Shown here piece by piece: positions 23,601-34,689 of a stretch of 64,000 nucleotides of DNA (its first letter is position 1; every line of letters starts with the position of its first letter). The stretch covers positions 3,968,001 to 4,032,000 of the forward strand of contig JAOVFP010000007.1 of assembly GCA_025738555.1 (NCBI GenBank), written 5' to 3'. The notes under the pieces are model-generated. The model had not been told where the DNA came from. It did not search any database and saw nothing but the letters and a program-made list of their open reading frames with translations. This stretch comes from Cyathus striatus. Taxonomy: Eukaryota; Basidiomycota; Agaricomycetes; Agaricales; Nidulariaceae. A program made the position numbers and the translations under genes.

Positions 23601-24300
23601 ATCAGTGGCATTCTCTCCAGATGGAACACAAGTGGTGTCTGGCTCAGATAATAAAACAGTTAGAGTGTGGAATGTGGCAAGTGGAGAAACCATTGCTGGA
23701 CCATTTGAAGGCCACAGTCATTATGTGAGATCAGTGGCATTCTCTCCAGATGGAACACAAGTGGTGTCTGGCTCAAATGATAAAACAGTCAGAGTGTGGA
23801 ATGTGGCAAGTGGAGAAACCATTGCTGGACCATTTGAAGGCCACAGTGATTTTGTGACATCAGTGGCATTCTCTCCAGATGGAACACAAGTGGTGTCTGG
23901 CTCACATGATGAAACAGCCAGAGTGAGGAATTTACAGACAAATTTTATAAGAGAGTTTGACATATTCAGAAGTCCAAATTTTTTTGGTACTATTGATGAA
24001 AATGGATGGGCAAGAGATATTCATGGGAATATACTATTCTGGGTGCCTTCCCATCATCAAAAAAAATTGTGTGGTATGGAAACTCTACAAATATTGTCAA
24101 GCTATGACATGTGTAAAGTTAATTCTACAAACTTTGTTTGTGGAGCAAATTGGATTAAATGCAAAACTGACTCTCCCACTCTTCCTAAAGTCCTTGATCT
24201 TCCTATTTCTGGTGCATCAGAAATGTTACAATTTTTCTTACTTGTTTTACTTATTTTTCTTTCCTTTTACATTGCTTTACTTATGTTACATTTTGTTTAG
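20675..24300 (+). CDS. NACHT-WD40 NLR protein, 1174 residues, three exons
   Basis: The exons are 20675-20927, 20981-22401 and 22450-24300. Both introns (53 and 48 bases) are GT-AG and frame-preserving. The start chosen is MAENQYGAQVF. The N-terminus (about 1-50) is rich in Asn, His, Gly and Ala. The NACHT domain has Walker A GSPGTGKSA (about 96-104) and Walker B AFVIDALDEC (about 198-207). A helical linker leads to ten 43-residue WD40 repeats (about 633-1062), nearly identical to one another. The family senses non-self through the WD propeller and triggers cell death or incompatibility (HET-E-like STAND proteins). The last 25 residues are strongly hydrophobic and begin within 3 bases of a solo-LTR-like sequence. 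Exon 2 contains no CpG by my reading, unlike exon 1. The frame is intact throughout. Confidence 0.88.
22672..23961 (+). repeat. Ten tandem 129-base WD40-coding repeats
   Basis: Each unit encodes FEGHSxxVxSVAFSPDG followed by TQVVSGSxDKTVRVWN and VASGETIAGP. Differences are concentrated at a few codons: the two residues after FEGHS (DW, HY or DF), T or R after V, and the residue before DK (G, A, D, N or H). The rest is almost base-identical, which implies ongoing unit exchange. The tenth unit is more diverged (HDETARVRNL). Confidence 0.95.
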
Positions 24301-24875
24301 TGACAGCTTGAGGTTATTGCCAAACACTCTTTATTTAGCTTTCCTTTTATTTTTACATTCTGACTTGTTATCACTCATTCCAAGTCATTGTACTATACTT
24401 ATTTTATTTTCACACTTCTTTGCTGTGCCACAGTTATTGCTTAGTAATGTGCAGCACTTTGACTCATTTACTTTATTTATACTTACAAACCCTTTACCTG
24501 CTTATTTTTGTGGGTTTGGGTCAGGACCTACAGTGTCACAGATAAATATAGAATTTTTAATCTCAGCTGGTCTCATTAATAAAAACAGTTTTATTTTTAT
24601 TCCCACTACCTTTTAAGGTTGTGGAGTCAGCCACCATAGAGGAGTAGTGGCTGAAGAATGGAAGGAAAGGCTACATACAATATAGTGAAATGGATAGGGG
24701 TTGATATAGAGGAGTAATACAAAAGAATGACATAGTGAATGGGCATGAGTGAGTAATTGATAAATCATGATGACGTATCCAATGATTGGTCAGAAGTGTG
24801 GCCAATGCAGAAGTGCAGGAAGTGCAGGAATGTCAGGATAGTGCGGAATAGCGGATTCCAGACATGGATGTAACA
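24224..24875. mobile_element. Candidate solo LTR (652 bases) at the 3' end of the NACHT-WD40 gene
   Basis: It begins TGTTACA and ends TGTAACA, the short inverted TG...CA ends typical of LTRs. The 3' end (CCAGACATGGATGTAACA) resembles the end of a second candidate at 32763-34098 (CCAGACACAGATATAACA). Both also share GAGGAGTAATA.A..A.AATGAC. The interior has no frame of its own; the NACHT-WD40 stop codon lies inside it at 24298-24300. I find no exact 5-base target duplication, so the boundaries are tentative. Confidence 0.5.
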
Positions 24876-27358
24876 AATAGATTATCTATTTGTAATTCTA
24901 TTTACACCACCAATTTGCAGCCTCCTGCCTCTTCAAAACTTTGAGCTATGTCACCTCCCCTTCACTACTTCCATCCATAAATTATCTGGTATACTATTCA
25001 ATTTACCTTGTATTTCCTTCTTACAACTCTGTTTCAGCTTTATACTTACAGAACCACATCTAATGCAAATAAGAGATATCAAGAATGTTCCACCAAATAT
25101 CAGGCCCTATAGTACATACTACAAAATGCCCACAACTACAATTCTCAATCTCCTGCTTGCAACTCATCTATGAATGTCAGGAAGAATGTGTATGGAGAAG
25201 GAGGTTCTTTTTCACTATGTGACATATTATGCCATCCTATCATGTCCCCCTGCCCCTTTCTGGTACTATATCTCCTCCATGTACTATGGTGACTGCCAAG
25301 GGACTAACTAGAAAACTGAGATGACCCAGTGGTAGTGTAGCCTTAGTATCTTATTTGCAAAGTTTGTCATTAAGTTCATTGGGAGTTGTCAATCTATTTG
25401 GATTGTTATACCAAATACCAAGAGATCCTGACTCTTTCAAATTGTGCTTGTTAATGCCAGGCTGTTATGGAAGTAGCTCCCTCACATCAGGAATCACTGA
25501 CCTGGTAACATCTCCCCCTGCCAAAGTAGATAGCTGATATTGACTTGACATGTAACCACATGGGCCAATGTCAGCAACACAGGGGTAGGTAGCATGGCTC
25601 ACTGCATGATAGTTCTGGATAGATGTGCCTATATACCTAGTAGATCATGATAGTATTCATAGATGGCACTGAAACTATGTATGCTGTACAGGTTATACTA
25701 GAATATATATAAAGTGACATAGTCTTTGTTGCTGAAGTACAAACTACACAGGTCAACATTACAATTACATACACAGGTCATGAGTGCTGATGCAAATTTG
25801 CATTGGCACTCATGACCTTTGAAATTTGAAAGGCTGTTCAATGTCCTTATTTTCAAAATCTGAATCACTCACCACTCTCACCATGGGATCCAAGTCTCAA
25901 TCAACAAACACTACCTAGTCAATCCCACCCAGCTTCCTCAATAACTGTGTAGCTGCTCAATTGAATACACCATCACCACTTCAATACAGCACCTATGATT
26001 TGAGCCCACTCATTCAAGATGCCACACAGGTCACCAGTCATTGCCTACCACTCAGCAGTCAATGTCACACCATAATTTGTCACTATTGTCAAGGCTTGTA
26101 TGGGAGCATGAGTCATAAGGCTTGGGACTGTCATATGTGCATCCATTTGTCTTTCATTCAATCTGGCAAACTTACATTTCACAGCATCACCGTACCCTAT
26201 ATACTATATACCCACCAGCTCATATACATCCATTCACCCCAGTATTGGCTGCTCAAGCCACAACTGTTGATCTGCTCCTTGAACCCCAGTGAAAAAGCCA
26301 TCTACTAGTATCTAATGACACATAGCGAAATATAAGCTCTATACACCATCTATTGTCATCTAGGAGCATATAGTCAAGAACTAAAACAAATTCTTGGCTG
26401 TTGCACGCACTCAAATTCTTGACTCGTAGCCGAACTTTCGCTAAGCAAGGTCCATCAACGACGCAAAAGACTTTGGTAATTTTGGTTAGTATCCCCAACG
26501 TAAGTTCATCATTTCTCTAATATAACCGTGGCACTTCTCACAGAATGACTTTCTTTCTTTCTCTCCCACCAACGTTACACGCGACTTCGCACATTTGCAT
26601 TAAGTCCTCCCTTTCCTTTCAGCTCTATTGTGTCTCAAACTGGCATCCGAATTGTTCGAGGCCAGGAGGAAGGAACACCTGTAAGTCACAGTCCTTTCCA
26701 TAAACCATGCCTTCTATGCTAACTCAGATGTGTTGTCAGTGTCGTGGTCGTCATATCGCTGTCGGAATGAATCGAAATGAGTGGACGCAGGAATGTCGCT
26801 TTCAGCGGGAGTTGGGGCGTGTTTGAGTTTGGCTGCAGCTGGTATGTGGTACATTGACTCTGGGTATGTGCTTCGTCACTGGTGGTAGCCACATAGCAGA
26901 TAGTATTACCGACATCTTGTGCATTCACGTAGTATGGTAGTAGTAGTAGTGATTTAGTCCATAGGTAAATTAGATATGTATCTCTAGCTGCATACATAAT
27001 ACATTTTTATTGGTTTAAATATCCCTCTTCAAAGCATATTCAATAAGTATTAGCCTAAATAATACAACTGTATATACATAGACGAGATTACGGTGCACCT
27101 ATATGTCACTAGATGTCGCTAGATATTGCATATAGGGAAATCTGTCATTTTCTAAGCATTATACTAGCCTAGATGAGCTTTGAGCACGCTAGAAAAAAAT
27201 CTAAATATTCTCCTTTTTCTATGCCTATCTAGCGATAGCTAGTCCCTTGATGTTACTAGACCAGACATGGCATCCTTAGATGGGCTTTTGACTGGGCTTG
27301 AACCCTGAGCTCTGCAAGTGTAGGGGCAACTTGCTCAGTTCTTAAGACAAGCAATTCT
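24876..27358. other. AT-rich stretch without a supported gene
   Basis: Frames are short and unrelated to anything I know. The stretch contains a 44-base hairpin (25775-25818) and a CpG-rich patch (about 26390-26970). That patch looks like older unique sequence, possibly exon remnants, since it has splice-like signals and interrupted frames. A TAG microsatellite lies near 26937. Confidence 0.4.
25775..25818. repeat. Near-perfect inverted repeat, 44 bases
   Basis: The arm AGGTCATGAGTGC is mirrored by GCACTCATGACCT around a TGATGCAAATTTGCATTG centre. DNA or RNA of either strand could form a hairpin of about 20 pairs. No TIR element boundary is evident around it. Confidence 0.8.
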
Positions 27359-29723
27359 GAGCTCTTTACACTTAGCCAGGTGTTCTGTACAGATCTGTGC
27401 GGAATCCATACGGAATTTTCGGAATCTGTGTGGAATCTGTACAGATTTTTTTCTTTTTGGCAGAGGTTTTTTTGGGTCTGTACAGATTCTGCACGGATTC
27501 CGCACAGAATCAAAAATTCCATGTGGATTCCGCAGAATTCCGCATTACAGACCTGAAAAATTCTGTACAGATTCTGTACAGAATCTGTACAGAATCTTAT
27601 TATACTTATTTCCTTATAGAAAATTAGAATAGAAAATTGTGTGATACTAAGCACTAAGTGTGACACTCTCCATTAAGCGTGACACTAAGGGTTAAGTGTG
27701 ACACTATACATTGATTGTGACATTAAGTGTTGAGTGTGATACTAAGGGCTAAGTGTGACACTAAGGGTTAAGCATGATACTAAGTGTTGAGTGTGACACT
27801 ATGGGTTGAGTGTGACACTACATGTTAAGTGTGATACTAAGGGTTGAGTGTGACACTAAGCATTGAGTGTGATACTAGGGGTTGAGTGTGACACTCTGCA
27901 TTAAGCGTGACACTAAGAGTTGAGTGTGACACTAAGCATTGAGTGTGACACTAAGGGTTAAGCGTGACACTAAGGGTTGAGTGTGACACTATGGGTTAAG
28001 CATGATACTAAGTGTTGAGTGTGACACTATGGGTTGAGTGTGACACTAAGGGTTGAGTGTGACACTATGGGTTGAGTGTGACACTAAGGGTTGAGTGTGA
28101 CACTACATGTTAAGCATGATACTAAGTGTTGAGTGTGACACTAGGGGTTGAGTGTGACACTAAGTGTTGAGTGTGACACTAAGGGTTAAGCGTGACACTA
28201 AGGGTTGAGTGTGACACTATGGGTTAAGCATGATACTAAGTGTTGAGTGTGACACTATGGGTTGAGTGTGACACTAAGCATTGAGTGTGACACTAAGGGT
28301 TAAGCGTGACACTAAGGGTTGAGTGTGACACTATGGGTTGAGTGTGACACTAAGGGTTGAGTGTGACACTATGGGTTGAGTGTGACACTGAGGGTTGAGT
28401 GTGACACTAAGGGTTGAGTGTGACACTATGGGTTGAGTGTGACACTATGGGTTGAGTGTGACACTCTGCATTAAGCGTGACACTATGGGTTGAGTGTGAC
28501 ACTATGTGTTAAGCGTGACACTAAGGGTTGAGTGTGACACTAAGGGTTAAGCGTGACACTAAGTGTTGAGTGTGACACTAAGCACTGAGTGTGACACTAG
28601 AGGTTGAGTGTGACACTAAGCATTAAGCGTGGCACTAGGGGTTGAGTGTGACACTCTGCATTAAGCGTGACACTAAGGGTTGAGCATGACACTAAGCATT
28701 GAGTGTGACACTAGGGGTTGAGTGTGACACTCTGCATTAAGCGTGACACTAAGGGTTGAGTGTGACACTATGGGTTGAGTGTGACACTGAGGGTTGAGTG
28801 TGACACTATGAGTTGAGTGTGGCACTATGTGTTAAGCATGACACTAAGGGTTGAGTGTGGCACTATGTGTTAAGCATGACACTAAGGGTTGAGTGTGACA
28901 CTAAGGGTTAAGCGTGACACTATGGGTTGAGTGTGACACTAAGGGTTGAGTGTGACACTAAGGGTTGAGTGTGACACTAAGGGTTGAGTGTGACACTAAG
29001 GGTTGAGTGTGACACTAAGGGTTGAGTGTGACACTAAGGGTTGAGTGTGACACTAAGGGTTGAGTGTGACACTAAGGGTTGAGTGTGACACTAAGGGTTG
29101 AGTGTGACACTAAGGGTTGAGTGTGACACTAAGTGTTGAGTGTGACACTAAAGGGTTAAGCTTGATACTAAGTGTTGAGTGTGATACTAAGGATTGAGTG
29201 TGACACTAAGCATTGAGCGTGACACTCTGCATTAAGCATGACACTAACTGTTGAGTGTGACATAAAGTGTTGAGTGTGACACTCTGCATTAAGCATGACA
29301 CTATACATTAAGTGCGATACTAAGTGTTGAGTGTGACACTATGCATTAAACATGAAACTATACATTAAGCATGACACTATGTGTTGAGTGTAACACTATG
29401 CATTGAGTGTGATACTATACATTAAGCATGACACTATACATTCAGTATGATACTATATATTGAGTGTATCACAGATTTCATGTAGTGTCACACTTGACAC
29501 CTGTGACAAGGCAGCAATGCATGAATCCACACAGAATCCATATAGAATATTCACCTCTAATAATAATAATAGCCACTATATAAATTCTGTATGGTATCTA
29601 TACAGGTCTGTACGGATCTGTACGGATCTGCACGGAATCTGCACAGATCCGTACAGAATTTTCGGATTCCGTGCAGATTCCGTACAGATCTGTACAGACC
29701 TCTTGGGGGAGTGTAAATTACTG
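27359..29723. mobile_element. Non-autonomous TIR element 1 with exact 8-base target duplication
   Basis: GCAATTCT flanks it on both sides (27351-27358 and 29724-29731). The ends are GAGCTCTTTACACT on the left and, reverse-complemented, CAGTAATTTACACTCCCCC on the right. Just inside each end lie many copies of a word family based on CTGTACAGATTCCG and its complement (27385-27600 and 29580-29700). The middle is a 19-base satellite. No transposase is encoded. The 8-base duplication fits the KDZ superfamily. Confidence 0.85.
27645..29470. repeat. 19-base satellite array, about 95 copies
   Basis: The unit is GGGTTGAGTGTGACACTAA with variants GGGTTAAGCGTGACAC and GCATTGAGTGTGAC. Each contains AGTGTGACACT, an 11-base interrupted palindrome. 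The array is perfect near 28935-29130 and degrades towards both ends. It fills the centre of element 1. Related GTGTGACACTATG units occur at 47395-47550. Confidence 0.95.
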
Positions 29724-29731
29724 GCAATTCT

Positions 29732-30915
29732 GCACACTCAACAGTCAAAATCAAATCCATGTATGTTCATTCTGCATCATCTTCTACTTTTAATTACAGA
29801 CATTAACAAAAATCCCTTTAGATGCTCACATATCCTCCACTTACTGCTGCTCCCTACATGCACCCCACCCCAGTGTACAGACACTTGCACTGCACTCCTC
29901 TCATGTACAACATTACATTCATGCCATCTTAACATACTGCATTGGGACATTACATGCTCACCCCAATCCCCAGCCACACCAAGCTTCTGTGGCCTATTGT
30001 AGCATCTATATGAGTGTCAAAATCACTGTTATATCTTGGTGATTCATCTGGGAGCAAGAAGGCTGCAGCTATCCCAGTAAGTTACCATCCTTGTCCATCT
30101 CTGTCATAGACTCACTTAGTTTTCATTTCCGCAGCCTGTCTCATGCTTGCTGTCACCATGCTTGGCATCCCCAAACTTGTCCCCATATTGATGTCCTCTT
30201 GACATCCCCACACTCAATGTCTCTGTGCTTGACATCTTCATGGTCAATGTCCCTGTGCTCAACATTCCCATGCTCAATGTCCCCATGCTTAATGTCTCTG
30301 TGCTCAATGTCCCTGTGCTCAACATCCCCATGCTCAATGTCTCCATGGTCAACATTCCTGTTCTTGATATTACCTTTCTGTCCATCCAGGAGTGAAGGCT
30401 GCAGCTATGCCAGTAAGTTACAATCCTCATTCATCTCTGTCATAGACTCACCTAGTTTTTCATTTCCACAGCCTGTCTCATGCTCACTGTCACCATGCTC
30501 GGCATCCCCAAACTCATCCCCATGTTGATGTCCTCTTGACATTCCCACACTTGATGTTGCTATGCATGACACCTTCATGGTCAACATTCCCATGCTCATC
30601 ATCCCCATGCTCAATGTCCCCATGCCTGATATCCCCATGCCGAACATCCCCATGCCCAATGTTCCCATGCTCAATTTTCCCATTCTCAGTGTTACCTTTC
30701 TTGATACCCCCACATCTCTGCACTTACTGTGCACAACATTCCCATGTTCTTCATAACCCCATGTTCTATGGCTTATTTTACCATTATACTCTATGTTCTA
30801 GTCTTATGTTCCTGGGGATGATGTTATCAGAAAAAATAGTATTCTCAATGGCATGATGCACATGAGAAGGGATAGAATATTTTATATTTAGTACCTATCT
30901 ACTGATAATATATGT
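29732..30915. repeat. Minisatellite region of CTCAATGTCCCCATG-type units
   Basis: Two blocks (about 30140-30400 and 30450-30740) repeat 15- to 18-base units of the type CATGCTCAATGTCCC. The two blocks are themselves a duplication: each opens with a similar GTTACMATCCT..TCATC/TCTCTGTCATAGACTCAC segment. The long frames on both strands are translations of the repeat, not genes. The stretch 29732-30060 holds nothing else I can name. Confidence 0.7.
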
Positions 30916-33900
30916 TTATCTTCTTGAGGTCTTTGCTTTTTTATTTCCAGTACTGTGCTTCACTGGTGTTTTGATGCCAACTTTCATCTTAGCTGTGTAT
31001 AGCTGCTGTAAGTATTGAAAGAAATAGAAATCATAATGCTGTATATATGGATTTAGATAGAAATGTAAACTGAGGTTTTGAAGCATGTTAGGTGACAACC
31101 ACTCAAGGCCTAGTTTCTTGCCAAACTTGGGAAGATGACAGGTTTGTACAATGTCTGTTATTGAAATTAATTCTGCATGCTGGACATGTGTGTTTGTTGA
31201 CAGTGAAACTTGAAACATGTTGAGAACCTTGACTGGATTAGCTTGAAAGGGCTTGAACCAGTGAACATATGTAAGTGGATGGGCATAACTGCCATGTTCC
31301 TCTGATACATTAAAGATCAGGCAAACTTGTGCAACATGAAGCCCTGTAATGGGTCCTTATGTTAATCATCACTCTAAACTTGGTGAGGAACAAACCTATC
31401 ACATGTACTATCAAGAGGACCCCTATCTTTTTCTGCCTTTTTTACTTGTACTAGCACAGTGCTTGATTGTCCACTTGTTGCCTCATTTGGCCCAGTAACC
31501 ATCACTTTTGCAGCCTGAGAAGGAGTTGCATGTACAATGTCCACAATCCCGCAATGAGAGATTTCTGGAATAGGAGGCAGCTCAGAAGTGAATTGCTTGT
31601 AGACAGGAAAGAGAGTCTTCATTCCAAATGTTACAGGTGTGTTGATGTTGCTATTATCCTGAACAAACTCTTCAAGATAGTACAGGAAGTCTGCAGCCCC
31701 ATAAATGGTGGTAATATCAGGCACCGACACTGATGGATATGGGGCAGACTTTGCAATTGAATAGTGTTCATTCATTGTGGTTGCTTCATTACTGTTGCTT
31801 TCATCTTTATTCATTGCTGTATCCCCTTCCACTCAGTCCTCTGAATTAACATCTGCCTCAACACCTGAAAGCTCCATCACATATCCTGGGGTCACCCACT
31901 GCATGTATACTCCAAAATGGTGAATAGATTCCTGGAACTGTAGCCACTTTGCCATTTGGGATGTATAATCTTTCTTATTCAATGCATTGTATCCCATTTT
32001 TGCAAGATCTATGTGTAAACACTTGGTCCCTTCTGTGCTGAATCCATCAGCAGTTCCTCATGAGCATATTGCATCACAATAGTGTTTGATATTGTGGAGT
32101 TTGCTGATATTAAAGTGATCTCATATTTGCAGGTCAACAAAGACAGCTTTGTTGTTATGAATGACTTCCCATGCATTGTCTAATGCTGCAAGTGAGTGAC
32201 TCTGGTATGTGTTTCAAAATGAGCATAGTATATAAAGTCAAGCACACCTATGACAGTTAGCTGGAGTCAACTATCAGTTGCACCTGCAATGACACCAAGA
32301 AAGACCTTTTCCATGTTCTTGTGCTCTATTCCTGTCCATTGTGAGGTGAGGGAAATTCCCTTTTTGAAGTGTTGAAGTGTAGAATGTGTTGTCATTGATT
32401 TAAATTGATCATCAACTTCCCTCATGCCCCCTGACTGTGAGTATTCCATTGCTTTTACTGCCCAGCTAACAATGTGATCTTTGAAAACACCTTTATGTAG
32501 TTGATGGAGAATATCCAGTGTTATGCATGCAAATATGTTGCAATTAGGCAAGTCTCACCAAAATGAATCAATTGTACAAAGACACTGGCTGATGAATTCA
32601 TCAGGTTGCTTGCCAGCCTCTTTCTTGCTCAAAATCAACAGTGTTGTTGCAGGGTCCTTCCATCATGCATGAGCCCATGCATCTCCCCATTTATCTGGGG
32701 GTATCAGACAGCATGGGCATGGATTTTCTTGACAACACACAATCAGACATTGCTTGGGATAGTGTCATATCCCATACCATCTACCTCCAGACTCCTATGT
32801 CTTTACTCTGTGTTTCTCTTATTTACTCTGAACTTTGATTACATTCTTATTATTACCTATTGCTTACTGTACATAGATTACTCTCATTTCCTTTCTTCTG
32901 TTCTACTGAGCTATCCCCTCAGTAATGTAGTATACATCACATAGTGAGTCACTTATCATTCTTAAGTGTGCCACTATCAGTTTCACTTTACACCACCATA
33001 CACACTCACTTCTCCAACACATTTTATTATGTTTAATTAGTTATAGTCTTCATTCTACATACACCTACCCTGACTGTACTTCTCTGCTGGCCTTTACTTA
33101 CTTTGAGTCTCTAGTATTTAAGTAGCACTCAATTTGTACTTAGTCTTCAGTTTCATATTGAACTACATCCTCACCCTCTTGTCTGACTTGAGTTCCACCT
33201 CTCATCTCTTCATCTCTCATCTTCTCCGAAGGGCTTGCCCTTACTCCGAAATCCAGGACCAGAAATCCCAGGGGCACAGCACATAAGCTGAAGCCAAAGT
33301 CCTACCCCCTGAGTTCTCATTCTGTTACATACCGATCCCCTTCCTACTGGGAAATGAATGTGAAGATGCCCAGAGGGTGCAGGAGAACTATAACAGAAAC
33401 TGGAAGTGAGTACAGGTATGGAACATAGAGCGGGAGTGCAGAAAAGAACTGTGGCTTCAGCATATGTGCTGCACCACCTGGATATCCCCAGGGAATGGTT
33501 TGTATTTCACAGAAGATGATATATGACAAAGGGAAATGTTCCAGAGTATGAGAGAAGGCTTCGCCACTACACTAGGCAGTGGGAGAGAAACCCAAAGGAA
33601 AACCCAAAGTGGGTTTCAGAACTTAAGTGTAGGAAGAAGTGTATGAAGTTGATACAAATACTGAAGACTACTTAGTACATCTGGAAGACTATATATACTA
33701 AGTAGGAACCTGTAGGTACAAATGTAAAAGTATAATACTAAGGACAAGTCAAGGGAGTAAGTAGGAAATGAAGTCTGGGCAAAGCAGAGTAGGGGTGCAA
33801 ATGATGTGCTCAGAATGAAGAATAAGGAACTAAACTACAAAGGCCATAATGAAACATATAAGTGAGAATGGAAGAGAGGAGTAATATAATAATGACGCAG

Positions 33901-34560
33901 TGAGGCTGTCATAAGAGAAACTACATATCTGGGATATCCGAAGGAAAACCTAACAGGTTCCGGGTACATTCCTGGGTGGGAACATCAGGAAGTGTAAACC
34001 CATAGCAGGTACAGACCAGGAATGGACCAGGTGTGTTGGAAGGTCATGTGGGAACCTTCAGTAACATTGGCAAGGTATATCCAGACACAGATATAACACA
34101 TTCTCCACTTTCATCTCATACTCACCCTCACTTCTCTGTAGTCACCCTCTTGTTCTCCACTGCCAAGTCAGGCCTGGGGCACAGTTGTGACAGATAGTCT
34201 GCAATATAGGCTGCAAGAATGACATAAATGGTTTGCACAAGGCCATCTGCACATACCATATCAACACCTTCAAGTCCAGCTTCTATGAGTGGCTTCAGAA
34301 GTTCCCACATGGATTCATGAAACAGCTGGTGACCTTGAGAGTGCCATTGGGCTTTCATAAAGCATTTTAGTTTCATAACCAGTATGTATCCAATGAGAAC
34401 CATGGCATGTTTACTTGACTGACAACACACAGATTTCTCAATGTTGCCAATAGAGAGATATACTGGCCATGCAGCCTTATCACCACTGAATCAAGAAAGA
34501 TTCATCTTGTCTGATGACAAGATCACTGGTGTAATTGACACTCCATTAGGTAGGGTCTTC
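30916..34560 (-). pseudogene. Plavaka-type (CACTA-like) transposase remnant
   Basis: Right to left the hallmarks appear in order: ITPVILSSDK and GDKAAWPVYL...NIEKS (34540-34440), CADGLVQTIYVILAAYIADY (about 34270-34185), DLPNCNIFACITLDILHQLHKGVFKDH (32560-32470), FKKGISLTSQWTGIEHKNMEKVFLGVIAGA (32360-32270), FSTEGTKCLHIDLAKMGYNALNKKDY (about 32050-31965), and IAKSAPYPSVSVPDI...YGAADFL (31770-31680). These match the Plavaka transposases that abound in agaricomycetes. The N-terminal part is missing, cut off where the kinase-like pseudogene begins. In-frame stops occur (TGA just before DLPNCN, TGA after ADVNSED). A candidate solo LTR splits the gene at 32763-34098. No ends of the original element are recognisable. 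Confidence 0.85.
32763..34098. mobile_element. Candidate solo LTR inserted in the Plavaka gene
   Basis: The left end TGTCATATC mirrors the right end GATATAACA with one mismatch. Plavaka reading sense flanks it on both sides. The right end resembles that of the candidate LTR at 24224-24875. There is no exact target duplication and no internal gene. CpG is low. It could alternatively be two diverged LTRs with a deleted core, given a length of about 1.3 kb. Confidence 0.45.
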
Positions 34561-34689
34561 TAATAATATGAGATATAATCAGTCACACAGGTATTGGTGT
34601 TAGACCTATTGCACCCACCTGCATGTCCCACCACCAGTCAGCAGTCCTAAGAGTTCATTCTCAGCAAGACAGTCATATTTCATCCTCTT

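Noticed and set aside
22818..23963. Minus-strand frames across the WD40 array
   Set aside because: They repeat with the 129-base period and are antisense shadows of the WD40 coding units.
27270..27350. B-box-like GGGTTCAAGCCC upstream of element 1 as a tRNA
   Set aside because: No A box or cloverleaf could be placed at a suitable distance.
27645..29470. Regular short repeats resembling a CRISPR array or a telomere-like tract
   Set aside because: The 19-base units are contiguous without unique spacers, and CTAAGGGTT is only part of a longer unit. The host is clearly eukaryotic.
30116..30734. Long frames rich in MGTLSMGM or CSMSPCS
   Set aside because: These are translations of a minisatellite, present on both strands.
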